This document shows, piece after piece, positions 10,201-19,403 of a stretch of DNA of 64,000 nt. The stretch spans positions 3,705,001 through 3,769,000 of the forward strand of contig NZ_CP162004.1 in NCBI RefSeq assembly GCF_040822115.1, in the 5' to 3' direction. The position numbers and the translations under genes are program-made. Positions within the stretch are counted from its first letter, which is position 1. Each line of letters opens with the position of its first letter. The notes under the pieces are model-generated. The model worked only from the letters and a program-made list of their open reading frames with translations, did no database searches and was not told the origin of the DNA. Source of the stretch: Flavobacterium sp. WC2421. GTDB taxonomy: Bacteria; Bacteroidota; Bacteroidia; Flavobacteriales; Flavobacteriaceae.

Positions 10201-12742
10201 CAGTCACATCATCTGTATCTGTACAACCAGATAAAGTTTGTGTTTTTGTTACGGTATAAGTAGTAGTAACTGATGGATTCACAAATGGGTTTGCACTTGT
10301 AGAAGTAAATCCTACTGGAGAAGATACCCAAGAATAAGTATATCCTGCTACCGCTACTTCTCCTATTGAACCACCTGATACATTAATCAAACAGTTTTTA
10401 GTGAAGTCGGCTCCCGCATTCGCTGTTACATCTGGTTTATTAACCGTTACTGTTACATCATCTGTATCTGTACAACCAGATGTAGTATGTGTTTTTGTTA
10501 CGGTATAAGTAGTAGTTACAGAAGGATTCACCATTGGGTTAGCACTTGTAGAAGTAAATCCTACTGGTGAAGATACCCAAGAATAAGTATATCCTGCTGC
10601 CGCTGCTTCTCCTATTAAACCACCTGATACATTGATCAAACAGTTTTTAGTGAAGTCATCTCCTGCAACAGCTACAACTGTTGGTTTATTTACCGTTACT
10701 GTAACATCATCTGTATTTGTACAACCAGATAAAGTATGTGTTTTTGTTACGGTATAAGTAGTAGTAACTGATGGATTCACAAATGGGTTTGCACTTGTAG
10801 AAGTAAATCCTACTGGTGAAGATACCCAAGAATAAGTATATCCTGCTACCGCAACCTCGCCTATAGAACCACCTGATACATTAATCAAACAGTTTTTAGT
10901 AAAGTCGGCTCCCGCATTCGCTGTTACATCTGGTTTATTAACCGTTACTGTTACATCATCTGTATCTGTACAACCAGATGTAGTATGTGTTTTTGTTACG
11001 GTATAAGTAGTAGTTACAGAAGGATTCACCATTGGGTTAGCACTTGTAGAAGTAAATCCTACTGGTGAAGACACCCAAGAATAAGTATATCCTGCTGCCG
11101 CTGCTTCTCCTATTGAACCTCCTGATGTATTAATCAGACAGTTTTTAGTGAAGTCATCTCCTGCCACAGCTACAACTGTTGGTTTATTCACTGTTACAAT
11201 CACTTCATCAGTATCACTACAACTTGTACCTGTTTTAGTTTTAGTAACAGTATATGTAGTGTTTACTAATGGATTTGCGATTGGATTTGCAATATTTGTT
11301 ACAGATAATCCTTCAGCTGGGCTCCATGAATAGGTAAATCCAGCTTGTGGAGTTTCTCCTATTTCTTTACCATCAGGATTGCTAATACATGTTTTAGTAA
11401 AATCAGCTCCAGCAAAAGCTTTTGGAGTAAAATCCAAATCTAATTGAATTGGTCTTCCAGGGAAATCTTTTAATTCAGATTGACTTGAGTTTCCTGAACT
11501 TCTAGTTCTAATAAACAAGGTACTTATCGTAAAGCATTCACTACTTGTGGCTTTAAATACCTGAGTCAAATTTATACCACCTTCAGCCCATTGATTTGGT
11601 GCATAAGAACCTGTAGCTCCACTTCCATAAACATCAAAAGGTACATCAGTAGTTGAAGTATTATTAGTGCAAAAAATATTTCCTTTAATTCCTGGAACTG
11701 AATAGTTAACACCATCAAAAACAACTACGTATTCAAAACCACCGCCTGCTTTTTCAGACCATTTTTGAATTACGACAGTAGCATCACCACCACCCTGAGT
11801 AAACTCAATAGTAATTAACAAATCGCCTAAGGTACGACCACCATCTGTTCCCTCAGATATAAAGCTACCACTTCCACCAGTAATTGGTGCTGTATTAATT
11901 AAGGGATCGATCACTCCAGGATTGGGTAGTGCTCCAGTTATAGTTAAGCGTTTTTGTAAAAACTCAAAATCGATATAACTACTACCATTAGTTACCTGAC
12001 GGTCACCCGCAAAAAGGCACCACAAATCTTTAGAATTTCCTGTAATAGGAAAACTAAAGCTTGTACCATTAGTGCTTATTCCTCCATCCATACCATCTTT
12101 TCCATAACTAAAATGAGCACCACAATTTTGAATTTCATTTTTGTTCGGTGAAGATCCTGGACCCCAAGTATACGTATTTGGGTTATCATTTATTTTATTG
12201 GAACTCGTGAATATCGTTGGATCATTTTGAAACGGATCCTTTAGAAAAAAGGTAACTGGAACAGGATCAATTGTTCCAGGATAAAGAAGACTTCCATCTG
12301 CAAGGTTAAGTATCCCATGGTTAGTGCCATCAATAGGATAGTATTCTTGAGGATTGGTACCTGGAATGGGTTTACCACTTAAATAATTTTTTCTATCAAA
12401 CAAATCTCCAACATTTAAGTAGATGGAACTGGTACCAGTAGGTTCATGAGCCCAACCATCACCGTCAATTCCATCACCTAATAATGGATATTGTACAGGT
12501 ACAACCCCTTTAATAGACTGTGCATTTGTCGTATATCCCGTCACTAAAATTGCCACTAAAATAAGTGGCATAGCAAACCACTGGCGCCAAAAGTAGGACC
12601 AGTAATCCGAAATAAAATCAATAGCTCTTCTCTCCTTAAATTTTAAAAAATTTAATTTAGAAACTGTTTTTTTCGATATAAAGAAACTCATTACTTCATT
12701 AGACAAAACATCGAAAAAATTCGAAATTGTATTCTTTTTCAT
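7211..12742 (-). CDS. Giant T9SS-secreted repeat protein (1843 aa), type A sorting domain
   Basis: This secreted surface protein starts with a long basic/aromatic N-terminal extension (TISNFFDVLS, VMSFF) before a hydrophobic signal segment at about 57-74 (ending TTNAQ). Residues 75-430 form the domain shared with the 813-aa neighbour (GDRQVTNGSSYIDFEFLQ). One divergent Ig/PKD-like repeat (about 431-521) leads into 11 near-identical 83-residue repeats (522-1433), each with one Cys pair (NCLIN and SGCTDTDD), then a divergent repeat (about 1434-1515), a unique domain (about 1516-1745) and a type A T9SS sorting domain (FTASPVPFKDQLTIKYGF; KVMSSQ end). It is probably an adhesin or matrix fibre of the cell surface; the ligand is unknown. 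The N-terminal similarity to the paralogue supports the start. Confidence 0.88.
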   Translation of the reverse strand: MKKNTISNFFDVLSNEVMSFFISKKTVSKLNFLKFKERRAIDFISDYWSYFWRQWFAMPLILVAILVTGYTTNAQSIKGVVPVQYPLLGDGIDGDGWAHEPTGTSSIYLNVGDLFDRKNYLSGKPIPGTNPQEYYPIDGTNHGILNLADGSLLYPGTIDPVPVTFFLKDPFQNDPTIFTSSNKINDNPNTYTWGPGSSPNKNEIQNCGAHFSYGKDGMDGGISTNGTSFSFPITGNSKDLWCLFAGDRQVTNGSSYIDFEFLQKRLTITGALPNPGVIDPLINTAPITGGSGSFISEGTDGGRTLGDLLITIEFTQGGGDATVVIQKWSEKAGGGFEYVVVFDGVNYSVPGIKGNIFCTNNTSTTDVPFDVYGSGATGSYAPNQWAEGGINLTQVFKATSSECFTISTLFIRTRSSGNSSQSELKDFPGRPIQLDLDFTPKAFAGADFTKTCISNPDGKEIGETPQAGFTYSWSPAEGLSVTNIANPIANPLVNTTYTVTKTKTGTSCSDTDEVIVTVNKPTVVAVAGDDFTKNCLINTSGGSIGEAAAAGYTYSWVSSPVGFTSTSANPMVNPSVTTTYTVTKTHTTSGCTDTDDVTVTVNKPDVTANAGADFTKNCLINVSGGSIGEVAVAGYTYSWVSSPVGFTSTSANPFVNPSVTTTYTVTKTHTLSGCTNTDDVTVTVNKPTVVAVAGDDFTKNCLINVSGGLIGEAAAAGYTYSWVSSPVGFTSTSANPMVNPSVTTTYTVTKTHTTSGCTDTDDVTVTVNKPDVTANAGADFTKNCLINVSGGSIGEVAVAGYTYSWVSSPVGFTSTSANPFVNPSVTTTYTVTKTQTLSGCTDTDDVTVTVNKPTVVAVAGADFTKNCLINVSGGSIGEAAAAGYTYSWVSSPVGFTSTSANPMVNPSVTTTYTVTKTHTTSGCTDTDDVTVTVNKPDVTANAGADFTKNCLINVSGGSIGEVAVAGYTYSWVSSPVGFTSTSANPFVNPSVTTTYTVTKTHTLSGCTDTDDVTVTVNKPTVVAVAGADFTKNCLINVSGGLIGEAAAAGYTYSWVSSPVGFTSTSANPMVNPSVTTTYTVTKTHTTSGCTDTDDVTVTVNKPDVTANAGADFTKNCLINVSGGSIGEVAVAGYTYSWVSSPVGFTSTSANPFVNPSVTTTYTVTKTQTLSGCTDTDDVTVTVNKPTVVAVAGDDFTKNCLINVSGGSIGEAAVAGYTYSWVSSPVGFTSTSANPMVNPSVTTTYTVTKTHTTSGCTDTDDVTVTVNKPDVTANAGADFTKNCLINVSGGSIGEVAVAGYTYSWVSSPVGFTSTSANPFVNPSVTTTYTVTKTHTLSGCTDTDDVTVTVNKPTVVAVAGADFTKNCLINVSGGLIGEVAAAGYTYSWVSSPVGFTSTSANPMVNPSVTTTYTVTKTHTTSGCTATDDVTVTVNNTLPNANAGADAQILCGNTTVGLSGSSTTIGATFLWTASNGGHIVSGADTASPIVDADGTYTLTVTDPANGCTATDDALVTTQICVKAICTYTQGYYGNVGGKSCVEGISYSTKELIAKALTSYGGKMTIGTLGHSVYIMNNMTDINALISVMPGGGGSYVLSAGNYEINSLPSSYLKNGRINNTLLAQTIALGLNIGINSNLGNFTLQAGTLAVAVPQGGCGSEIAKERTCNLDGTVNNEYKYYTIPSNVVTALGGNPTVQGLFDLANQALGGGSTNGLSLSAIAGLEDLLNNAFDECRIFVGYNVAPLNCPVLSLTSKVTQTEIAGFTASPVPFKDQLTIKYGFDYQSDVKIEVFNTQGNLVYSKRDTNSFLNKNVVLDLNINKGQEQVFIVKLTTDRGSSSKKVMSSQ
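8444..11179 (-). repeat. Eleven 249-bp coding repeats alternating types A and B (498-bp higher-order unit)
   Basis: Eleven 83-codon units fill residues 522-1433 of the giant surface protein. Type A (six copies) begins TVVAVAG, has NPMVNPS and HTTSGC. Type B (five copies) begins DVTANAG, has NPFVNPS and TLSGC. They alternate strictly A-B-A-B, so the true DNA repeat is a 498-bp dimer (for example the same stretch starts at 8703 and 9201). Copies are almost identical at DNA level, with a few scattered differences (GDD/GAD, GSI/GLI, TQT/THT), which points to recent expansion or gene conversion. Confidence 0.95.
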
Positions 12743-12910
12743 AATAATAGTATTTTTATGCCATACGTTATATTAAGTAGGATATTGAAAGAATGGGGGA
12801 ATCAAATGTCTAAACATCATCTTCATAGCTGATTATGAAGTGTACCATCATCCAAAGGAGTAATGTAATTCAAACATGAAATACAATCAACCTCTAGCAA
12901 TATTTGCGTC
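12743..12910 (-). promoter_or_regulatory. 5' leader of the 1843-aa T9SS protein with conserved hairpin element (copy 2)
   Basis: On the minus strand the element reads GGATGATGG, four bases (TACA), then a perfect 7-bp hairpin with a 6-nt loop (CTTCATA/TATGAAG, 12840-12821), about 80 nt upstream of the ATG. It matches the copy before the 813-aa gene in order and spacing. The stem sequence below CTTCA differs but still pairs. Confidence 0.55.
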
Positions 12911-14419
12911 ACTTTTTGCAAATGACTTTTAAAATTATGAGTAACAAATAGGTTCTATCAAATGTTTTCAAACTTGGGGAGAAAACTAGTTAAAAATCAA
13001 AATAACTTCAGAATTTATATTCTTGAAGTTTTCCATCATTTAAAGAAATTATTAAACAATAAAACAGCATCCTTTTACAAACCAAATATTTATTAATTAA
13101 TAAAAATTGAAAACTTAGTTTAAAAAATTGAAAATGAAGACTGATAAAAGCTTCTATGCTTGATATAGAAACTTGCAAAAAAATAAAATCCAAAAAATTG
13201 ATTCTCAAAGTTTCATTTTCTTTAAAAGCACTTTTGGAAAAAATCGTAATAATGCTTTCTTTGGTGTTTAAAAGCTACTTTAAATTACAACCTATCCCGA
13301 ATTATTTGTTAATCAAAGTTAAAGGATTAACTAAAAAAAGGGAAGAAAAGGCGGTAAAACAAGACCAAATTCTATTTTTAACGATGAGGAACATTGTTCG
13401 TTAAGAAAAGCATTACATCAATAAAATATTAATAAAAAACTACTGGTTAACTTATTGTTTATCAATACATTATGAATAATATTACATAAATTTTGTTAAA
13501 CATAAATTCGTGTTAAACTTCTAAAAAATAATCTAACATATTCTTATTCACTTGATTTTTATATTGATTTTTCCATAAAAAAATTAGAAAAATTTTTCAT
13601 AATCTTAAATTAAAAAAAAGCAACACACTTTTTTAAATTTCCAAATAAGTGTTCAAAATTTTAACATAATTATTCATTTGAAAAATGGAGGCAAACAAAA
13701 AACAATAAAAAAGACATTTTTACTAAAAAGAGAAATCACTTTACGAACATAAACACATCAATAAACATTCTTGTAAAAATTTGAATCTACAGCTACAAAA
13801 TAAACTTCATAACACTTTGAAAATCAACAACATAATACAAAATCGTTTTTAATTGATTCTTTTTTAAATAAAAAAGAATTAGTCTAATAATATGTCATTC
13901 CATTATTAACAAGTTTATTGTACTAATATCTTCATAAAAAGGATTCATTCAGTTCCCGTATTAATCTGCTTAATACAATTCCAAAAACAGTTTAAATAAT
14001 TCCTTTTATTTATAGTTATGTTATCCAAATTTGTTTTTTTATAGTTCTAACTTTTCAAAAAAAACTTCCTCTTCTTATGAGGCTCCTTAAAGCACTGTAT
14101 TTATTTTTTGGCTTATTGATTAGTAAAATAAGTTCCTTCAAAAGCTTCAATTGTTGCAATTGTTTATTTTTTGCATAAAATACAACCAGTATTATTTAGT
14201 TGCAAAACAAATTATTCATTGTTTTGAATTTAAAAACACTCCTTTTTTTTAACATAACAAAAAATATGCTTAACTTTAAGTTCCCTTAGTCGTAAATAAA
14301 AAACACACAACTAGCTGTACAACAAATACTTAGTAGCTAAAATATTACTTTTTTATTTCTACAGTTTTTCCTCTTATTTTATTAATTGAATTTAGATTAC
14401 AATTAAAAAAACACTTACG
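12911..14419. other. 1.5-kb AT-rich gene-free region with an orphan leader copy
   Basis: No convincing gene is visible. It contains the third copy of the leader element at 13004-13050 (hairpin 13006-13028, CCATCAT at 13033-13039), with similarity to leader 1 extending on both sides (the AATTTCTTT run, and CCCAAGT on the minus strand about 35 nt beyond the hairpin). The rest (13060-14419) is very AT-rich with homopolymer runs and only short, unconvincing open frames. The stretch 14300-14419 must hold the promoter of the SDR gene at 14420. The region may be the remains of a deleted third paralogue or a long regulatory zone. Confidence 0.5.
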
Positions 14420-15544
14420 ATGAAAATAATACTTACAGGTGCAACGGGAGTTTTGGGTTCACAAATCATGTATGAAATCCTTGAACTATTTATACGAGAT
14501 TCAATTAATGGAAAACTTTTATTGATTTCTAGAAGCAAAGGAAAAAAGTCTGCATTAGACCGCATCAATAAATTACTTTCCAGTAGTTACACTCCAAAAA
14601 TATTAAAAGACCAAGGGCTTGAAAAGCTAGATCAATACATCGAAATTATTGATACCGATTTAGATTCGGTACAAGAAAACTTTTCTAGTAAAATTGATGG
14701 TGCTTATTTCATCCATTCGGCTGGTTACGTTAATTTATCAACAGACGAAGAACACCGAGAAAAAATATTTGACGAAAACACTAAAATCACCAAAGTCATT
14801 TTAAACAATTTTCATCATTCCATAAAAAAATTCATTTATATAGGCACTGCTTTTTCCTCAGGAGAACGTACTGGAATTGTAGAAAATGATTTTCACAATC
14901 TTGATTTCATTCCCCAACATCGCAACGCATACGAAAATGCCAAATTTTATTCGGAGAACTTTGTTGCAAAACGATGTAAAGACTTAGGATTGCCTTTTCA
15001 AATACTGCGTCCAAGTGTTATTTGTGGACGATTAATGGATGACGAAAACAAATATTTCGTTTCCAAATACATGGTTTTCTATCTCTTGGCTAAATTTTTC
15101 TATCTTGCTGCTCAAAGAACAACCGAACAGGAAAATGTACGTTTTATGATCAATGAAAAAACAGGTTTAAATATAATTCCTGTAGATTATGTAGCCAAAA
15201 TAATTGTTTCCGTTTTCAGGAGAGATGACATTCAACAACTCAATATTGTAAGCCATAAAAGTTTAAATCTGGTCAAAGGGTTAGAATTAATTATGGATGA
15301 AATGGGCTATAAAAATTATACTATAATAAAAAATGCTCCCCATTTTGAGTACCAAAATACCACCGAAAAATTATATTACGAAAGTATTGGTAAGCACCTC
15401 AAACCCTATTTAGTGACTAGTGCCAAACAATTTAACACTACCTTATTGAATTCTATTCTAGAAATTCCAGTACTCGATGATGAAACATTTACACAACTCA
15501 TTCGATATGCGAAATTGCACAAATTCAAAGATGTAAATATCTAA
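14420..15544 (+). CDS. Extended SDR oxidoreductase, thioester-reductase-like
   Basis: This 374-aa NAD(P)-dependent protein has the Rossmann motif TGATGVLGSQ at residues 6-15, an IGTAFSSG strand (141-148) with the catalytic Ser/Thr, and the YENAK catalytic Tyr/Lys pair at 171-175. The spacing fits the extended SDR group, and the insert pattern (RSKGKKSALDRIN after the second strand, RPSVICGR) resembles the male-sterility/thioester reductase branch that reduces fatty acyl-CoA or carrier-bound acyl groups to aldehydes. No carrier protein or adenylation domain is attached, so the substrate is open; a sugar or steroid epimerase role is less likely. It stands alone after a long AT-rich region. Confidence 0.75.
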   Translation: MKIILTGATGVLGSQIMYEILELFIRDSINGKLLLISRSKGKKSALDRINKLLSSSYTPKILKDQGLEKLDQYIEIIDTDLDSVQENFSSKIDGAYFIHSAGYVNLSTDEEHREKIFDENTKITKVILNNFHHSIKKFIYIGTAFSSGERTGIVENDFHNLDFIPQHRNAYENAKFYSENFVAKRCKDLGLPFQILRPSVICGRLMDDENKYFVSKYMVFYLLAKFFYLAAQRTTEQENVRFMINEKTGLNIIPVDYVAKIIVSVFRRDDIQQLNIVSHKSLNLVKGLELIMDEMGYKNYTIIKNAPHFEYQNTTEKLYYESIGKHLKPYLVTSAKQFNTTLLNSILEIPVLDDETFTQLIRYAKLHKFKDVNI

Positions 15545-15587
15545 TTTCGTTTTCTAATAATTACTTTCAAAAGTAAAACAAAATAAA

Positions 15588-15627
15588 AAAGACCTTCCTC
15601 CCGAAGATTCGGAACTGAAAGGTCTTT
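15588..15627. terminator. Bidirectional terminator between SDR gene and icmF
   Basis: AAAGACCTT and AAGGTCTTT pair around a loop that contains a smaller CCGA/TCGG hairpin (15601-15612). A and T runs flank the stem. It sits between two convergent genes. Confidence 0.7.
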
Positions 15628-15704
15628 CTAATTTTTAATCTGTTCCACAAAAAAGGCAGAACTGCGATTCATCTCTTTTATGGAATGCAAAAGTGGTTCT
15701 CTGC

Positions 15705-18700
15705 TTACATATTTCTTCTGTATTGTCCACCCACTTCAAATAAAGCGGCAGTTATTTGTCCTAACGTACATACCTTAGTTGCTTCCATTAAGTGGTCAAA
15801 TAAGTTTTCATTTTCAATTGCTGCGTCTTGTATGCGGTCCAATTGTTCTTTTACTTGCATTGCATTGGCTTTATGTAAGTTTTCCAAGGTATGAATCTGG
15901 AATCGCTTTTCTTCTTCCGTTGCACGAATCACTTCAGCAGGAATCACTGTTGGCGACCCTTTGGAACTTAAAAACGTATTTACTCCTATGATTGGGAATT
16001 CCCCAGTATGTTTCAACGTTTCATAATACAAACTTTCTTCTTGAATTTTAGAACGTTGGTACATGGTTTCCATAGCACCAAGAACTCCTCCTCTTTCAGT
16101 TATTCTATCAAATTCTTGCAGAACAGCTGCTTCAACAAGATCCGTTAATTCTTCAATGATAAACGAACCTTGAATTGGATTTTCATTTTTGGCTAGACCT
16201 AACTCTTTATTAATAATCAATTGGATTGCCATGGCACGACGTACTGATTCTTCTGTAGGTGTTGTAATCGCTTCATCATACGCATTGGTATGCAAAGAAT
16301 TACAGTTGTCATAAATAGCATATAATGCTTGTAATGTGGTACGGATATCATTGAAATCTATCTCTTGCGCATGTAAAGAACGTCCAGACGTTTGAATATG
16401 GTATTTCAACATTTGCGCTCTTTCGTTAGCTCCGTATTTAACTTTCATGGCTTTCGCCCAAATTTTACGTGCCACACGACCAATAACTGCATATTCAGGA
16501 TCTACTCCGTTCGAAAAGAAGAACGATAAGTTAGGTCCAAAATCATTGATACTCATTCCACGACTCAAATAGTATTCTACATACGTAAATCCATTTGAAA
16601 GTGTAAATGCCAATTGTGTTATTGGGTTTGCACCCGCCTCAGCAATATGGTATCCCGATATTGAAACCGAATAAAAATTACGAACATTGTTAGTAATAAA
16701 ATATTCTTGAACGTCTCCCATTAAACGCAAAGCAAATTCGGTAGAGAAAATACACGTATTCTGCGCTTGATCTTCTTTTAAAATATCAGCCTGAACCGTT
16801 CCACGAACTTGTGAAAGTGTTCTAACTTTAATTTCATTATATACGTCTAAAGGCAATACTTGATCTCCTGTTATTCCTAAAAGGAACAAACCTAAACCAT
16901 TATTCCCTTCGGGTAAATCACCATTGTAAACAGGGCGATTAACTCCTTTTTCTTTATATATTTTGCTAATTTTAGCTTCTACTTCTTTTTCTAAATCATT
17001 AGCTTTGATGTACAACTCACATTGTTGATCAATAGCAGCATTCATAAAGAAACCAAGCAGCATAGGCGCTGGTCCATTGATTGTCATACTTACCGAAGTC
17101 ATAGCATGTACCAAATCAAAACCTGAATACAATTTTTTAGCATCATCTAAACAACAAATAGAAACTCCAGCATTACCAATTTTTCCGTAAATATCAGGAC
17201 GCAAATGCGGATCATTACCGTACAAAGTCACACTGTCAAAAGCAGTTGATAAACGCTTAGCCGGTAAACCTGCACTTACATAATGAAAACGCTTGTTAGT
17301 TCTTTCCGGTCCACCTTCACCTGCAAACATACGTGATGGATCTTCTCCTTCTCTTTTAAAAGGATACAATCCGGAGGTAAAAGGGAATTCTCCTGGTACA
17401 TTTTCTTGTAAACACCATCTCAATATATCTCCCCAAGCTTCGTACTTAGGCAAGGCAATTTTTGGAATTTGGGAGTGCGATAACGATTCCGAATGTGTTT
17501 TTATTTCAATAACCTTATCTCTAACTTTAAACGAGTAGATCGGGTTTTTATATTTGTTTACTTTTTCATCCCAAGTCAAGATTACTTCCCAATTGTAAGG
17601 ATCTAAATCCATTTTTACTTTATCAAATTGATTCAATAAAAGGTTAAGAAAGATATTATTTTCATCGTGCTCTTTGATTGCACTTGGATAAACCGAAGTA
17701 TCGTCAAGTCCAGTTTTAGTAATCACTGGAACATTTCCAGAAACCGATTCTATAGTTTTGAAAATACCATACAATTTTTGAGCTACTTTTTGTTGGCTCA
17801 AAGCGGTTTCATCATATTTTCTGTTGCTTTCGGCAATTTCAGACAAATAACGGGTTCTGTGAGGTGGAATTACGAAGATCTTCTCACTCATTTCACGCGT
17901 TACTTCAAAGGTTGATTTCAAGTCGGAATCCGTTTTCTCTACAATTTTATCCATAATGGATTTGTAAAGCGTATTCATTCCCGGATCATTGAACTGTGAA
18001 GCAATAGTTCCAAAAACAGGCATATCATCTGGATTTGCATCCCATAGATTATGATTGCGTTGGTATTGTTTTTTTACATCACGAATAGCATCTAATGCGC
18101 CACGTTTATCAAATTTATTCAATGCTACTAAATCAGCAAAATCAAGCATGTCGATTTTTTCTAATTGTGTTGCAGCACCAAATTCTGGTGTCATTACGTA
18201 TAACGAAACATCAGAATGGTCCATAATCTCGGTATCCGATTGACCAATTCCTGAAGTTTCCAAAATGATGATATCGTATTTTGCCGCTTTGATTACTTGA
18301 ATCGCATCAGCAACATATTTTGATAAGGCTAGATTGGATTGACGTGTTGCTAGAGAACGCATATACACTCTAGGACTATTAATCGCATTCATACGAATTC
18401 GATCTCCAAGAAGCGCTCCTCCTGTTTTACGTTTTGATGGATCAACCGAAATTAAACCAATGGTTTTCTCTGGAAAATCGACTAGAAAACGACGAACTAA
18501 TTCATCTACTAATGATGATTTTCCAGCTCCACCAGTACCAGTAATTCCTAGAACGGGTGTTTTGCAGTTTTTATTTATTTCATGAATGGCATCCAATGCT
18601 GGTTTCGCAATTTCAGGAAAATTCTCTGCCGCCGAAATTATTCTAGCAATAGCTGTTGGATTTTTGGAAGCCAATTGCGCTACTTCATCCGTTAATTTGT

Positions 18701-19145
18701 CTCCAGTAGGAAAGTCTGATTGTTGAACTAAATCATTAATCATTCCTTGTAATCCCATCGAACGCCCATCATCTGGCGCATAAATTCGGGTGATTCCGTA
18801 AGCTTGTAATTCCGCAATTTCAGAAGGCAAAATTACTCCTCCTCCTCCTCCGAAAATTTTAATATGTCCTGCTCCTTTTTCTTTTAGCAAATCATACATG
18901 TATTTAAAATACTCATTATGGCCTCCTTGATAGGAAGTCAAAGCAATTGCATTAGCATCTTCTTGAATAGCGGTATTCACCACTTCTTCAACACTACGAT
19001 CATGCCCTAAATGAATTACCTCTACTCCTGTAGACTGAATAATTCTTCTCATGATATTTATAGCTGCATCATGACCATCAAATAATGAGGCTGCAGTGAC
19101 AATTCTTACTTTATTCTTAGGAATATACGGTGTTTGTGGATTCAT
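15705..19145 (-). CDS. icmF: Fused isobutyryl-CoA mutase with G-protein chaperone domain
   Basis: This 1146-aa enzyme interconverts isobutyryl-CoA and n-butyryl-CoA using adenosylcobalamin. The order of domains is that of IcmF: N-terminal B12-binding domain with DGHD at 23-26 (His25 is the lower cobalt ligand) and GVEVIHLG, a MeaB-like GTPase domain with P-loop [12 protein letters not shown] at 200-211, then the TIM-barrel mutase domain to the C-terminus. Two substrate-selecting positions agree with IcmF and not with methylmalonyl-CoA mutase: Phe in KRFHYVS where the latter has Tyr, and Gln in AQNTCIF where it has Arg. The built-in G domain loads and protects the cofactor. It is a single gene with its own terminator. 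Public annotation often calls it methylmalonyl-CoA mutase family. Confidence 0.93.
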   Translation of the reverse strand: MNPQTPYIPKNKVRIVTAASLFDGHDAAINIMRRIIQSTGVEVIHLGHDRSVEEVVNTAIQEDANAIALTSYQGGHNEYFKYMYDLLKEKGAGHIKIFGGGGGVILPSEIAELQAYGITRIYAPDDGRSMGLQGMINDLVQQSDFPTGDKLTDEVAQLASKNPTAIARIISAAENFPEIAKPALDAIHEINKNCKTPVLGITGTGGAGKSSLVDELVRRFLVDFPEKTIGLISVDPSKRKTGGALLGDRIRMNAINSPRVYMRSLATRQSNLALSKYVADAIQVIKAAKYDIIILETSGIGQSDTEIMDHSDVSLYVMTPEFGAATQLEKIDMLDFADLVALNKFDKRGALDAIRDVKKQYQRNHNLWDANPDDMPVFGTIASQFNDPGMNTLYKSIMDKIVEKTDSDLKSTFEVTREMSEKIFVIPPHRTRYLSEIAESNRKYDETALSQQKVAQKLYGIFKTIESVSGNVPVITKTGLDDTSVYPSAIKEHDENNIFLNLLLNQFDKVKMDLDPYNWEVILTWDEKVNKYKNPIYSFKVRDKVIEIKTHSESLSHSQIPKIALPKYEAWGDILRWCLQENVPGEFPFTSGLYPFKREGEDPSRMFAGEGGPERTNKRFHYVSAGLPAKRLSTAFDSVTLYGNDPHLRPDIYGKIGNAGVSICCLDDAKKLYSGFDLVHAMTSVSMTINGPAPMLLGFFMNAAIDQQCELYIKANDLEKEVEAKISKIYKEKGVNRPVYNGDLPEGNNGLGLFLLGITGDQVLPLDVYNEIKVRTLSQVRGTVQADILKEDQAQNTCIFSTEFALRLMGDVQEYFITNNVRNFYSVSISGYHIAEAGANPITQLAFTLSNGFTYVEYYLSRGMSINDFGPNLSFFFSNGVDPEYAVIGRVARKIWAKAMKVKYGANERAQMLKYHIQTSGRSLHAQEIDFNDIRTTLQALYAIYDNCNSLHTNAYDEAITTPTEESVRRAMAIQLIINKELGLAKNENPIQGSFIIEELTDLVEAAVLQEFDRITERGGVLGAMETMYQRSKIQEESLYYETLKHTGEFPIIGVNTFLSSKGSPTVIPAEVIRATEEEKRFQIHTLENLHKANAMQVKEQLDRIQDAAIENENLFDHLMEATKVCTLGQITAALFEVGGQYRRNM

Positions 19146-19246
19146 TTTGAGAATATGATAATTTTAAGGGTGCAATTTACAAAAATTTTTAATGATTGTT
19201 CTATGTTCCTTTGAGATGTTAATAAAAAAGCAATAATCTTCTAAAT

Positions 19247-19315
19247 TAGCCCCGATGGAAGTGGCATCCCACGCTTTTGGGCGTGGATACAACGGACAGC
19301 GGGACAATTGTTCCT
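19247..19315 (+). ncRNA. Structured intergenic element, copy A (possible Flavo-1-like RNA)
   Basis: The 5' box TAGCCCCGATGGAAGTGGCAT and 3' box ATACAACGGACAGCGGGA flank an inner stem CCACGC/GCGTGG. The boxes are shared with four other copies in this window, while the inner stem is different in sequence. It lies 89 bp before the DUF4197 lipoprotein gene. Confidence 0.55.
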
Positions 19316-19403
19316 AAATATAACATAAAGTTTATGCTTCTATAAAAAATTATGCAACTCTATTTGAATTAAATAGTATTTTTGGTCTAAATAAAATAAA
19401 ATT

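Noticed and set aside
8444..11179. A repeat array that at first looks like a CRISPR or satellite region.
   Set aside because: The unit is 249 bp and in frame in a single long ORF on the minus strand, with no short direct repeats and unique spacers.
13156..13404. Open frame of 82 codons on the plus strand, and a 66-codon one on the minus strand at 13008-13208.
   Set aside because: Both are in AT-rich DNA; the first is Lys/Leu/Ile-rich without recognisable motif, and the second is read through the leader hairpin element. They look like chance frames.
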